Shown here piece after piece: positions 41,993 to 50,979 of a stretch of 64,000 bases of DNA. Made by a program: the position numbers and the translations under genes. Every line of letters begins with the position of its first letter. Positions within the stretch are counted from its first letter, which is position 1. The DNA is from PFJX01 sp963713085 (GTDB taxonomy: Bacteria > Pseudomonadota > Gammaproteobacteria > Burkholderiales > Thiobacillaceae), in the NCBI GenBank assembly GCA_963713085.1, contig CAVQKQ010000013.1, positions 62,001-126,000 of the forward strand. Reading direction: 5' to 3'. The notes under the pieces were generated by a model. It saw only the letters and a list, made by a program, of their open reading frames with translations, ran no database searches and was not told the origin of the DNA.

Positions 41993-43418
41993 CCCAATGC
42001 CGTTAAGTTAAGCCCAATCGCTTCCGGCCATGGTAGAATGTTTTCCGTAATGTTGTTATTAATCAATTGGATACATCAACAATGACATTGCAACTTCCAT
42101 GCCAGTTTATTCGCCGAAACAGCGGCGATGCTCGAATCCGATGAGTTCATTGCAACTCATCGCACCAATCCAACCGATTTCACCCGACGCCGTACCTTGA
42201 CGCTCTCCATGTTGGTGACCTGCCTGGCCCAAGGCTTCATCAAGGGCCTCCAGAGCGAACTCGACGACTTCTTCGGCCGCCTGGGCAATCAGGCGGCCTT
42301 TGTCCGGGCCGTCACCAAGAGCGCCTTCTCCCAAGCCCGCAAGAAGCTGCGCCCTTCCGCGTTCAAGGCCCTCAACACGCTGTTGCTGGATCGCTGGTAT
42401 CAAGCGGTCGAAGTGCCGCGCTGGCATGGCTTTCGCCTGTTGGCCGCCGACACGACCACGCTGCGCGTACCCGGCCTGCCGGAAACCATCGAGGCGTTCG
42501 GCCTGCACAGCGGCGGCAGCGGGGAGGCGGTGCCAATGGCCATGGCCTTCGGGCTCTATGAGGTGGCCAGCGGGTTGATGCTGCATGCCGATCTTCATGC
42601 GGGCAGCGCTCGGGATCGGGACCTCATGGCGGGGAGCCTGTCCCAGGTACACGCGGATGATTTGTTGCTGCTTGACCGGGGCTTTCCTTCCTACTGGCTG
42701 ATGGCCTGGCTGTTGCGGCAACAACGGCACTTCTGCATGCGCGTGGATGCCATGGCCTTCAAGGCGTTTGACGCCTTCCTCTATCGCTCCGACCAGGCCG
42801 AGGAGGTCGTCACGGTCACGGTGCCTGCCGCCACGGCGCGCAAGGCGGCGGCGAAGGGGTTCGTCCTGGACCAACCCACCTTCCAGGTGCGTTTGATCCG
42901 GGTGCCGTTGCCGAACGGGAAGAGCGAAATCCTGGCCACTTCGTTGCTGGATGCCACCGCCTATCCCGCCTGCGAGTTCGGGGCGCTGTATCACCAGCGC
43001 TGGCGCATCGAGGAGTGTTTCAAGCTGCTGAAATGCCGGCTGGCCGTGGAGCACTTCTCGGGCGAGCTGCCCGATTCCGTGCGCCAGGATTTCCTGGCCA
43101 AGGTGTGGCTGGGCAATCTCACCGCAACCTTTGCCTATCTGGCACGTGCCAACCTTCCGTCCGAGAAACAGGCGCTTTTCCTTCCCAATCTGACCTATGC
43201 GGTGGCCGCGTTGCGCGCTTCATTGCCACGGCTGATGGCGAAAGTGCGTGACCGAATACGCGTGGTCAAAGCCATCCTCAAACTGGTCGCCAATACCTTG
43301 GAATGGGTACGACCAGACCGCCACTTCCCGCGTGAACGGCAGGCCGTCAAACCCATTCGATATCGTGCTTACAAGGCTATTCGGTGACATGTCGCGGGCT
43401 TAACTTAACGGCATTGGG
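41993..43418 (+). mobile_element. IS4-family insertion sequence
   Basis: Bounded by perfect 23-bp terminal inverted repeats: CCCAATGCCGTTAAGTTAAG plus CCC at 41993-42015, and its complement at 43396-43418. It carries one full-length transposase. No target-site duplication is evident in the flanks, which suggests later rearrangement at one end. Confidence 0.88.
42128..43387 (+). CDS. IS4-family transposase
   Basis: 419 residues. DDE residues are visible: RLLAADTTTLRVPG (first Asp), DDLLLLDRGFPSYWL (second Asp) and the YREK-type box ALYHQRWRIEECFKLLK (Glu). The frame is intact and full length, so the element could be active. Confidence 0.92.
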   Translation: MLESDEFIATHRTNPTDFTRRRTLTLSMLVTCLAQGFIKGLQSELDDFFGRLGNQAAFVRAVTKSAFSQARKKLRPSAFKALNTLLLDRWYQAVEVPRWHGFRLLAADTTTLRVPGLPETIEAFGLHSGGSGEAVPMAMAFGLYEVASGLMLHADLHAGSARDRDLMAGSLSQVHADDLLLLDRGFPSYWLMAWLLRQQRHFCMRVDAMAFKAFDAFLYRSDQAEEVVTVTVPAATARKAAAKGFVLDQPTFQVRLIRVPLPNGKSEILATSLLDATAYPACEFGALYHQRWRIEECFKLLKCRLAVEHFSGELPDSVRQDFLAKVWLGNLTATFAYLARANLPSEKQALFLPNLTYAVAALRASLPRLMAKVRDRIRVVKAILKLVANTLEWVRPDRHFPRERQAVKPIRYRAYKAIR

Positions 43419-43462
43419 GACAGACCACCTTTTTGTTCGCCTCCGCTTACAACCGCAGACAA

Positions 43463-43843
43463 ATGAAAACCCTCTACGCCCTCGTCGCATCCCCCTTCGC
43501 TGCCCATTTCCCCGACCTGTACCAGGAACTGGGTATCGTGGCGGAGCGTTTCGACTCCGCCCGCAACCTGCACCGCGCGCTGAAGAAGCAGGTGCCCGAC
43601 TTCTTCGTAGGCGAGTTCGTCTATGCCTGGGGCAGTGACTACGCGGGCAACACGGTATCCAATCTGGATGTCACCCTGCGGACCCTTCAGGCCTTTGCGC
43701 CCCGGGCGAAGGTCATCGTGGTCATGCAGCCCGGCGAGGAGCCCCACATCGGCAAGCTGCTGGAACTGTTCCCCGTCCATGCCGTGTTGAAATACCCGAT
43801 CGCCGAGGAACAGATGCGGACGGCCTTGCTAACCTCGGCATGA
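43463..43843 (+). CDS. Pseudo-receiver-like protein, copy 1
   Basis: 126 residues. The alternating pattern resembles a response-regulator receiver domain: PDFFVGEFVYAWGS at the strand-3 position (Glu where Asp is usual), AKVIVVMQPGEEPHIGKLLE, then AVLKYPIAEEQMRTAL with a Lys-Pro-like pair (K-Y-P). No output domain is attached. It is about 90% identical to the gene at 49104. The receiver resemblance is inferred from pattern, not from a search. Confidence 0.6.
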   Translation: MKTLYALVASPFAAHFPDLYQELGIVAERFDSARNLHRALKKQVPDFFVGEFVYAWGSDYAGNTVSNLDVTLRTLQAFAPRAKVIVVMQPGEEPHIGKLLELFPVHAVLKYPIAEEQMRTALLTSA

Positions 43844-43885
43844 ACACGCAGCGAATTGCCACCACGAGTATTGAGGGGATCAACC

Positions 43886-44440
43886 TTGAGTAACCGTATT
43901 TCAAAGCTCACTCCCTCCGTCATCATTCGCATGGCACTTTGGGTACTGATGCTGGTGGGCGGTGGTGCCGCAGGCATCCGGCTGGACCTTGAGTGCTTTC
44001 CGCAGCTGTTCGCCAATCCATGGTGGCATGTAGGTAGCTTTTTGCTTGGCGTGTTGTTGCTGCGGCTGGTCTTTCGCATGAGTCGCGTCACGGGTCGCAC
44101 CCTGGCGCGTCACGGACGGGTTGGAGAGCTGCCACGCATGGAAACCAATCGTCTGGTAACGAGCGGCCCATACCGTTGCATGCGCCATCCCATGCATCTG
44201 GGGCTGATGCTCTTTCCCTGGGCCGTGGCCCTGATCATCGGATCACCCAGCTTCGTGCTCTATATCGCCCCGCTGGAGATGGTGCTCATGGTGATCCTCA
44301 TCCTCACGTTGGAGGAGCGGGAGGTCTCACTGAAATTCGGGGAGGCTTACCAAGCCTATCGCCAGCAGGTGCCGCCGTTCAGCCTGCGGCCGGATTGCTT
44401 GCGCAGCTTATTGGGTCTGGACGTCGCAGAAGATCCATGA
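43886..44440 (+). CDS. Isoprenylcysteine carboxyl methyltransferase-family membrane protein
   Basis: 184 residues if it starts at the TTG at 43886, which has GAGGGGAT upstream; the first ATG (43931) would remove part of the first helix. Four TM helices. The SAM-binding C-terminal motif is LVTSGPYRCMRHPMHLG, followed by LEEREVSLKFGEAYQAYRQQ. Bacterial members methylate lipids or small hydrophobic substrates; the substrate is unknown. Confidence 0.8.
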   Translation: MSNRISKLTPSVIIRMALWVLMLVGGGAAGIRLDLECFPQLFANPWWHVGSFLLGVLLLRLVFRMSRVTGRTLARHGRVGELPRMETNRLVTSGPYRCMRHPMHLGLMLFPWAVALIIGSPSFVLYIAPLEMVLMVILILTLEEREVSLKFGEAYQAYRQQVPPFSLRPDCLRSLLGLDVAEDP

Positions 44441-44497
44441 GCACCAACCTGGACGTCACCCTGAGCACATATGGGGTCAGATTCCATTAATTCCCTA

Positions 44498-45549
44498 ACT
44501 GTTCCGTCCCGGATGATTCCCTGGTGATGAAGCGATGTGGGATATTCGAGGCCCGAGAGGTTCTATTGGAACTGCTGCGATGCAAGTAAGACTGCACAAG
44601 AACGCCACCACGACCCCGAAGACACGGGCCATGATCCAGTCCAGCGACCAGCCCATGACGGTCCTGGCCGGGCAGTTGGGTGTCACAGTGGAGACCATCG
44701 CCCGCTGGAAGCATCGGGACTCGGTGGAAGACGGCTCCCATACGCCCCATCGCCTGCAAACCACGCTGGCTCCCGCCCAGGAAGCCGTGGTGCGGGCGAT
44801 ACGCGAGACCCTGTGGTTGTCTCTGGATGACCTGCTGGCCGTGGCCAAGGAGTTCATCCACCCCGACCTGACCCGCTCCGCCCTGCACCGCTGCCTGAAG
44901 CGCCATGGCGTCTCGACCCGTCCCGAGACCGAAACGGCGAAGCGGGCGACCAAGCCCTTCAAGGCCTACCAACCGGGCTACCTGCACGTGGATGTGAAGT
45001 ACCTGCCCCAGATGGGGGACGAGACCGCCCGACGCTACCTGTTCGTGGCCATCGACCGGGCCAGCCGCTGGGTTTACCTGGCCATCAAGCCCCACAAGAC
45101 GGCGGCGGCGGCCAAGTCCTTCCTGAACGCTTTGCACAAGGCCTGTCCGATCCGGATCAGCAAGGTCCTGACCGACAACGGCAAGGAGTTCACCGACCGC
45201 CTGTTCGGCTCCCGGGATCGCAAGGCGACGGGGGAGCACGAGTTCGACCAGCTGTGCCTGGCCCTGGGCATCGAACATCGCCTGACGAGGCCCCGGACCC
45301 CGCAGACCAACGGCATGGTGGAGCGCTTCAATGGAAGAATCGCGGATGTCCTGAGAACCCATCATTTCCGTTCCGGCGAGGAATTGGAGACCGCCCTCAT
45401 GCGCTACGCCTGGCTATACAACCATCAACTGCCGCAAAAGGCCTTGGGCCATATCGCGCCCATCCAAGCCTTGAAAAACTGGCAGGATTCTCACCCCCAC
45501 CTCTTCGTCAAACGCGTGGTTAATCTGCCGGGACACGACACCTAACAGT
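44498..45549 (+). mobile_element. IS481-family insertion sequence
   Basis: The right end (complement) reads ACTGTTAGGTGTCGTGTCCC with GG, the left end ACTGTTCCGTCCCGG; the left repeat appears to lack about seven bases. The ends are therefore approximate. It carries an intact transposase gene. Confidence 0.7.
44580..45545 (+). CDS. IS481-family transposase
   Basis: 321 residues from the ATG at 44580 (MQVRLHKNATTTPKTRAMIQ, the usual family start; an ATG at 44535 is also in frame). An N-terminal HTH (LAGQLGVTVETIARWKHRDS) is followed by the integrase core with Asp in HVDVKYLPQ, Asp in VLTDNGKEFTD and Glu in TNGMVERFNG. Confidence 0.92.
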   Translation: MQVRLHKNATTTPKTRAMIQSSDQPMTVLAGQLGVTVETIARWKHRDSVEDGSHTPHRLQTTLAPAQEAVVRAIRETLWLSLDDLLAVAKEFIHPDLTRSALHRCLKRHGVSTRPETETAKRATKPFKAYQPGYLHVDVKYLPQMGDETARRYLFVAIDRASRWVYLAIKPHKTAAAAKSFLNALHKACPIRISKVLTDNGKEFTDRLFGSRDRKATGEHEFDQLCLALGIEHRLTRPRTPQTNGMVERFNGRIADVLRTHHFRSGEELETALMRYAWLYNHQLPQKALGHIAPIQALKNWQDSHPHLFVKRVVNLPGHDT

Positions 45550-45605
45550 AAACGGGGTGGTAACTGTGGCTAATTTCATTAATTCATTGAACCGGAGCGT
45601 ATGCA

Positions 45606-46148
45606 ATGCGTATTTCATACCTTGCATTTATCACGTTAATATATTTTGTCACAGCATTATTCAACAATGTATCTGCAGGCCCACTAGTAAAACTTGGCGA
45701 AGACTGCGGCGAGCTGCATGGTAAATTTCAAAACACTCCAATAAAACCCACTGTTTACCATCCATTCATTTACTCTCAAACGCCGCATAAAGAAGCAAGA
45801 TATTTCGAGATAAAATATATACCAAACAGCCAACTGCTGGTAATAAACCTGCTCGATCAGAATCATTCTGTTTTTGATACCAGAAAATGGCCCAATTCAA
45901 TTTGTGAACTTGGCATCAAGGTGCGAACAGTATCTTTAGGAATAAGCGGTGGCGATTGGGTCACAAATTACAGCGGTGACATTATCTTTGAAATTGGAAT
46001 TAACGAAAATGCGGACCTAGAGTTAATGGACAAGAGTATATTTGTACATACAACATTCGGTTTCTTCCCTAAAAGAGTGGAGAGCGATGCACAATATATA
46101 TATCAGCGTGATGAAATTCCAAATGAGGTTGGACACGATAATAAATAA
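45606..46148 (+). CDS. AT-rich secreted protein of unknown family
   Basis: 180 residues with a signal peptide (YLAFITLIYFVTALFNNVSA). Base composition is strikingly AT-rich against GC-rich neighbours, so recent transfer from another source is likely. The mature part has two cysteines (DCGEL, SICELG). It lies just after the IS481 element and before phzF. No family recognised. Confidence 0.65.
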   Translation: MRISYLAFITLIYFVTALFNNVSAGPLVKLGEDCGELHGKFQNTPIKPTVYHPFIYSQTPHKEARYFEIKYIPNSQLLVINLLDQNHSVFDTRKWPNSICELGIKVRTVSLGISGGDWVTNYSGDIIFEIGINENADLELMDKSIFVHTTFGFFPKRVESDAQYIYQRDEIPNEVGHDNK

Positions 46149-46210
46149 TTGGGGACGGATCCAAACCAAAAGGGCGAGACTCGAATTTCTTTAATAAACC
46201 CCAACGATAC

Positions 46211-46970
46211 ATGAACCTCCGCCAATTCCAGATCGACGCCTTCGCCTCCCGCCCCTTCCAGGGCAACCCGGCCGCCGTCTGTCCCCTGGAAAGCTGGCTG
46301 CCCGACGCCCTCCTCCAAGCCATCGCCGAGGAAAACAATCTCTCCGAGACCGCCTTCTTCGTGCCCTCTACCAAGGGCTACGCCCTGCGCTGGTTCACGC
46401 CGGTTGCGGAGGTGGACCTGTGCGGCCATGCCACCCTGGCTTCGGCCCACGTGCTCTACGAAATCCTGGGCCACGACCAGCCGTCGATCACCTTCGAGAC
46501 CCGCAGCGGCGACCTGATCGTCGAACGCAGAGGCACGCAACTGGTGATGGATTTCCCGGCCTGCCTACCTCGGCCGTGCTCCCTGCCGGACCCGTTGGCC
46601 GAGGGTCTGGGCCGGCGCCCGGTGGAAGTGCTGGCCGGGGATGATTACCTGGCCGTGTTCGAGACGGAGGCGGAGGTCCGCGCCATCGTGCCGGACCAGG
46701 CCCTGCTCGCCCGACTGGACTTGCGCGGCGTGTGCGTCACCGCCCCAGGGCTGGAGGCCGATTTCGTCAGCCGCTTCTTCGCCCCCAAGCTCGGCATCCC
46801 GGAAGACCCGGTGACCGGTTCGGCCCATTGCATGCTCACACCCTACTGGGCCGGCAAGCTGGGCCGCAACATCCTGAACGCACGCCAGGTGTCGCGCCGG
46901 GGCGGCGAAATTGGCTGCGAGATAGTCTGCGAACCGCGCGGCGACCGCGTGCAGCTTGCCGGCAGCGCGG
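46211..46970 (+). pseudogene. PhzF-family epimerase/isomerase, 5' part, interrupted by ISL3 element
   Basis: 253 codons matching the PhzF family: FQIDAFASRPFQGNPAAVCP, the catalytic-Glu segment ENNLSETAFFVP, FTPVAEVDLCGHATLASAHV, and DPVTGSAHCMLTPYW in the second lobe. The frame is cut at G46970 by the ISL3 element. Joining 46970 to 48419 gives an uninterrupted 280-residue protein ending VTFMTAEIHLP and a TAG at 48499. PhzF proteins are isomerases related to diaminopimelate epimerase; the native substrate is unknown. Confidence 0.88.
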
Positions 46971-48411
46971 GGCTCTATGCCGTTCGGTGTGGAACTGGAC
47001 TTCAGCAAACATGACGGAGGCAGCCGACGGAGAGGGGAACGGCGGGAGCCAGCGGGTTGGCGGGCAGATGCTTGAGTTTGGACATGCGCAGGTAAGCGAT
47101 GGCGATAAAGTTCTCCACCGTCCGGAAGCCTCTGGCCGCGGTTTTGGTCTGCTGCAACAGCCCATTCATGGCCTCGACGTAGGCATTGCTGCGGCCATCG
47201 AGCATGCCGCGCACCACGCCGTCGAAACGCTCCTTCAGGGTCTTGGCCAAGCGCTTGAACGGCTCCAGTCGGCAGCGCTGCGCCCACGACAGCCAAGATC
47301 GCAACGCTTCGCCCGCCTGCTGCGCGCAGTTGCTCGCCAGCGCCCCGGCATACACCTCCCGCAACGCCTGCTTCAGGCGCCAGGCCCGCGCGCTCTTCAG
47401 ATTGGAGCGTTGCAGCCAATGCATCGACTCGGTCTGATTCCGACTCCAGCCCTTGGGGTTCTTGCGCATGCCCCACGTCAGCCCCTTGAGGACCTTCCGG
47501 TCGCTACCGCCCAAGGCCTCGCGCACGGCTGCCGGCTGGGCTCGCATTTCCTCCCGGCGCACCGCATCCATGGCCTCGGTCGCCAGGGCCACGACATGAA
47601 ACCGGTCAAAGCTGATGGCCGCCTGCGGCAAGGCCTTGCCCACGCCCAGGGTGTAGGCCGCGCTCATGTCCATGCAGACGTGGGCCACCGCCGCCGGGTC
47701 GCCGCCATGCGCGACCAGATCCTTGGCAAAGGTGACGACGGTCTCGTGGTCTCGCCCCGGACAGGCAAACAGCAGACGCTTGGCTTCCAGGTCATGCACG
47801 ACTGTGATGTATTCGTGTCCCTTCTTGACGCGGGTCTCGTCGATGCCGATCTGGCGGACCGGGCTCATATCGTCTTGGGCGCGAGCGGCCTTGATGTAGT
47901 GGCCGATGCGCGTCCACAGGCGCTTGGATGCCACACGCAGGAGATTGGCGGCTTGTGCCACCGGCAGTTCCCGGCACAACGAAAGGGCCAAGGCTTCAAA
48001 CAGCAGGGTGAAGCCGCTGCCTTCGCGCGCCCAGGGCACGGCGACCTGGCTCACCTTGCCGCAGGCATCGCACTTCACGCGCGGCACATCGGCATGCAGC
48101 CAGGCTTCAAACTGGAAGAAGTCGAGATGGCGCCAGTCGCGTCGTGCCCGGTCGTGGATGCCTTGGTCGGCCGCGCCGCACTCCGGGCAGGCCAGTCGCC
48201 GGGCATGACACGAAACCTCGAAGTCGATGCGCCGCTTGGCGGCGTTGAGGTCAACCTTCTCGACCGCCCACGGCGCTTGCAGGCCCAGGGCGGTGGTGAA
48301 CAGCATTTCTACGGGGTGATTCATGGCGCGCTCGCTCGGCTCTTCAAGCACCAATTAAGCCAGGCCCGTCATGTTTGCTGAAGTCCAGTTCCACACCGAA
48401 CGGCATAGAGC
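46971..48411 (-). mobile_element. ISL3-family insertion sequence inside phzF
   Basis: The 1441-bp element has perfect 46-bp terminal inverted repeats (46972-47017 and 48366-48411, beginning GCTCTATGCCGTTCGGTGTG). It is flanked by the direct repeat AGCGCGG at 46964-46970 and 48412-48418, the target-site duplication. Removing the element and one repeat restores the phzF frame, so the insertion is recent. Confidence 0.93.
47002..48324 (-). CDS. ISL3-family transposase
   Basis: 440 residues from the ATG at 48324 (MNHPVEML; an upstream GTG at 48354 is possible). The N-terminal zinc finger has CPECGAADQG and VKCDACGKV, followed by an HTH and the DDE core (QIGIDETRVKKGHEY, AHVCMDMSAAYTLGV, and a Glu in RSNAYVEAMNGLLQ). 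Its stop codon lies inside the terminal repeat. Intact and possibly active. Confidence 0.92.
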   Translation of the reverse strand: MNHPVEMLFTTALGLQAPWAVEKVDLNAAKRRIDFEVSCHARRLACPECGAADQGIHDRARRDWRHLDFFQFEAWLHADVPRVKCDACGKVSQVAVPWAREGSGFTLLFEALALSLCRELPVAQAANLLRVASKRLWTRIGHYIKAARAQDDMSPVRQIGIDETRVKKGHEYITVVHDLEAKRLLFACPGRDHETVVTFAKDLVAHGGDPAAVAHVCMDMSAAYTLGVGKALPQAAISFDRFHVVALATEAMDAVRREEMRAQPAAVREALGGSDRKVLKGLTWGMRKNPKGWSRNQTESMHWLQRSNLKSARAWRLKQALREVYAGALASNCAQQAGEALRSWLSWAQRCRLEPFKRLAKTLKERFDGVVRGMLDGRSNAYVEAMNGLLQQTKTAARGFRTVENFIAIAYLRMSKLKHLPANPLAPAVPLSVGCLRHVC

Positions 48412-48501
48412 AGCGCGGTCACCTTCATGACGGCAGAAATCCATCTGCCCGTCCAAATGCAGGGGCCTGGTTCGAATATTCTTATGGATGCAACTGATTA
48501 G
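48412..48501 (+). pseudogene. PhzF-family gene, 3' part
   Basis: The first seven bases are the duplicated target. The rest encodes VTFMTAEIHLPVQMQGPGSN followed by ILMDATD and a TAG, the C-terminus of the interrupted phzF. It has no start of its own. Confidence 0.85.
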
Positions 48502-48535
48502 ATCCGAGCGCATCAATTTTCAGGGGGGTATTCAC

Positions 48536-49051
48536 ATGAAGCATTTGTTGGCAGTGATTGCCTTGGCGGTTGCGGTATCCGGTTGTGCACACTACGAACC
48601 CTCGATGCCCGCGGACTACAGAGGCCCCAAGGCGAACATCGTGGACACAAAGAAGTATTACAGTCGCAGCCACGTGGATCTGTTTTACCTGACACACGTA
48701 GACGGCAAGGAGATCGACAACGCCCGTTTCAAGACATTGAGAGAAAACAGTGGGCGCGGGTTCTCGATGGTCGCGATAACGGCTACAAACCCGATCCCGG
48801 CTAGGCCCGTTGTCCTGACCTTGAAGGCCAGGACCATGTATGGCGCTCCCATCCTGGAAATGGTCAATGCCATCTATCAGGTCAGCGGGGATGTGGCTTT
48901 TACGCCTGAGGCGGACAAGACCTATCAGGTCAATGGTGTGTTGGGAGAAGAGTACTCAGCAGTATGGCTAGAGGATGAGGGGACCCGTGCAGTCGTCGGA
49001 AAGAAAATCGAGGTAAATGGCTCCGCGAAGCTTGGAATTTTTGAAAAGTAG
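48536..49051 (+). CDS. Predicted lipoprotein of unknown family
   Basis: 171 residues from the ATG at 48536, with AGGGGGG upstream. The lipobox AVSGC places lipidation near residue 20. The mature domain (RGPKANIVDTKKYYSRSHVD, then ITATNPIPARPVVLTLKA) is beta-rich. I do not recognise it. It starts 35 bp after the phzF stop codon. Confidence 0.7.
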   Translation: MKHLLAVIALAVAVSGCAHYEPSMPADYRGPKANIVDTKKYYSRSHVDLFYLTHVDGKEIDNARFKTLRENSGRGFSMVAITATNPIPARPVVLTLKARTMYGAPILEMVNAIYQVSGDVAFTPEADKTYQVNGVLGEEYSAVWLEDEGTRAVVGKKIEVNGSAKLGIFEK

Positions 49052-49103
49052 TCCGAGTTAATAATGGGGTCAGCCTCGATTTTCCACATGCAACCGCAGT
49101 CCC

Positions 49104-49484
49104 ATGAAAACCCTCTACGCCCTCGTCGCATCCCCCTTCGCTGCCCATTTCCCCGACCTGTACCAGGAGTTGGGCATCGCGGCGGAGCGTTTCGACTCCG
49201 CCCGCAACCTTCACCGCGCCCTGAAAAAGCAGCGGCCTGACTTTTTCGTGGGCGAGTTCGTCTATGCCTGGGGCAATGACTACGCGGGCAACACGATTTC
49301 CAATCTGGATGTCACCCTGCGGACCCTTCAGGCCTTCGCGCCCCGGGCGAAGATCATCGTGGTCATGCAGCCCGGCGAGGAGGCCCACATCGGCAAGCTG
49401 CTGGCGTTGTTTGCCGTTCATGCCGTGTTGAAATACCCGATCGCCGAGGAACAGATGCGGGCCGCATTGCAAAGTCCGGCATGA
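49104..49484 (+). CDS. Pseudo-receiver-like protein, copy 2
   Basis: 126 residues, close in protein and DNA to the gene at 43463, including the segment MKTLYALVASPFAAHFPDLY. Differences cluster near the C-terminus. The two copies are in direct orientation and bracket a 5.6-kb stretch containing two insertion sequences. Here it is followed 41 bp later by a phzF fragment. Confidence 0.6.
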   Translation: MKTLYALVASPFAAHFPDLYQELGIAAERFDSARNLHRALKKQRPDFFVGEFVYAWGNDYAGNTISNLDVTLRTLQAFAPRAKIIVVMQPGEEAHIGKLLALFAVHAVLKYPIAEEQMRAALQSPA

Positions 49485-49525
49485 GACGGCCCGCCGACGC
49501 TTTGTAATACCAAACCCAACCATCC

Positions 49526-49708
49526 ATGATCCTCCGCCAATTCCAGATCGACGCCTTCGCCACCCGGCCCTTCCAGGGCAACCCGGCCGCCGTCTGCCCT
49601 CTCGAAGACTGGTTGCCTGACGCCCTGCTCCAGGCCATCGCCGAGAAGAACAACCTCTCCGAGACCGCCTTCTTCGTGCCCGTCCCGGGTGCGACCAAAG
49701 GCGATTGA
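49526..49708 (+). pseudogene. Second, truncated phzF copy
   Basis: 60 codons. The first 52 (FQIDAFATRPFQGNPAAVCP through NNLSETAFFVP) are almost identical to the start of the phzF at 46211. Similarity stops abruptly and an unrelated eight-residue tail leads to a TGA. Remnant of a duplicated pseudo-receiver/phzF segment. Confidence 0.8.
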
Positions 49709-49738
49709 AGGGGTCGGGCACGCCAAAACCGTCCCGGG

Positions 49739-50365
49739 CTAGTCCGACTCATTGAAGCCAATTATTTTTCCAACATCGGTCATCAAACCGTTGGCGGTGG
49801 TCTCATTCATGCCACCGGCCAGCATATGGTCGCGGCCCCCTTCCTCCAGGTTCAGGTAATAGGCCATATTCGAGGCCCGCATCCTGTCACGCGCATGATC
49901 GGCCTGTATGGCCTCGGACTTGGCGGTTCTTCCGGCGATGATGAAGTTCGTATCCACCGCGTTCTTGATGACGAAGCGGTGGATGTCCTCTGCGGAAAAC
50001 TGCTGGCCGTTGGCATCGATGCCGGTCGGTGATACCCGGAAGCGTGAGGCCGTGCGCTGGGATTTCGGCCGTATCGGCAAGAACAGGAACCAGACGCAAA
50101 TGGCCGTGACCACAATAAAGAAGGTAGCGAAACCAGCGGAGAGGTGCTGTGGTGGGGATAATGTCAGATAAAGCGCCGCAAGAAACGAACCTATGGCCGG
50201 CAGAATGATGGCTGCCCTGTGGGTTTCCCGGCCTGGCTCCACCACGAACTCCGTCCAGTCACCGTTCTTGGTTTTCGTATAGCTGCTGTTGGCCGGCTGG
50301 CTCCTTCGGGTTTTGATTTGGTAGACGAAATAGCCAATCAAGATGAGCAGAAACAGCATGTTCAT
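49739..50365 (-). CDS. Membrane protein of unknown family
   Basis: 208 residues from the ATG at 50365 with AAGGAG upstream. TM helices are at about 2-16 (MLFLLILIGYFVYQI), 60-78 and 85-103, followed by a soluble domain of about 100 residues (FRVSPTGIDANGQQFSAEDI, then MAYYLNLEEGGRDHMLAGGM). No family recognised. Confidence 0.65.
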   Translation of the reverse strand: MNMLFLLILIGYFVYQIKTRRSQPANSSYTKTKNGDWTEFVVEPGRETHRAAIILPAIGSFLAALYLTLSPPQHLSAGFATFFIVVTAICVWFLFLPIRPKSQRTASRFRVSPTGIDANGQQFSAEDIHRFVIKNAVDTNFIIAGRTAKSEAIQADHARDRMRASNMAYYLNLEEGGRDHMLAGGMNETTANGLMTDVGKIIGFNESD

Positions 50366-50432
50366 GTCTTTCTCCTTGTTGAAAATACAGCGGGTTTGCC
50401 TTGGTATGTGGCGTGAATGGTTGCCCGAGAAC

Positions 50433-50948
50433 TCATCTTGCTTCTGAGCGAATGACTTCCGTGCCAGCCGGCGGACGGTTCGCCGCGTCAAAGCCTGTGG
50501 CCGCCATGGCCGCCCACCAGCGAACGGCAATGGGCACGGCGTTGTAGCCCGAGCCCGCGCTCGGGTCCCGGTCCAGGTAGATGATCACGCGGTGGTGGCT
50601 GAGGATGGCCGCCGTCACCGCGCCCGAATACAGGTTCACGTCGAGAACGGCGTTTTCCTCCCCACCCATGTGGTCGGCATTGCCGCTGACCACCAGATGG
50701 CAGTCGATCAGATCGACCGGCCCTCTTACATCGAGATTGCGCTTGAGATGGGCGCGGACGGGAGCCGGCAGACGCTTGAGCCGGGCTTGTACGGCGGGAT
50801 CGGTATCCAGGGTGGCTGGCAAATCGCCATAGCGGGTGCCGACATAGGAAATCAGCGCAGCCAGCTTGCCGGTCTTGCCGCAAGCCAGACCCGTGGCGGG
50901 GAAAAGGCCGGCCAGCAGGACGGCCGCAAGGACCGTCAAGCCCTTCAT
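50433..50948 (-). CDS. Secreted protein of unknown family
   Basis: 171 residues from the ATG at 50948. The signal peptide MKGLTVLAAVLLAGLFPATG ends near residue 21, with a Cys straight after. The mature part includes VDLIDCHLVVSGNADHMGGE and ILSHHRVIIYLDRDP. It lies in a run of four small exported-protein genes on the same strand. Confidence 0.65.
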   Translation of the reverse strand: MKGLTVLAAVLLAGLFPATGLACGKTGKLAALISYVGTRYGDLPATLDTDPAVQARLKRLPAPVRAHLKRNLDVRGPVDLIDCHLVVSGNADHMGGEENAVLDVNLYSGAVTAAILSHHRVIIYLDRDPSAGSGYNAVPIAVRWWAAMAATGFDAANRPPAGTEVIRSEAR

Positions 50949-50979
50949 CGAGACGCTCCAGGGTAAGCCGCTGACGACG

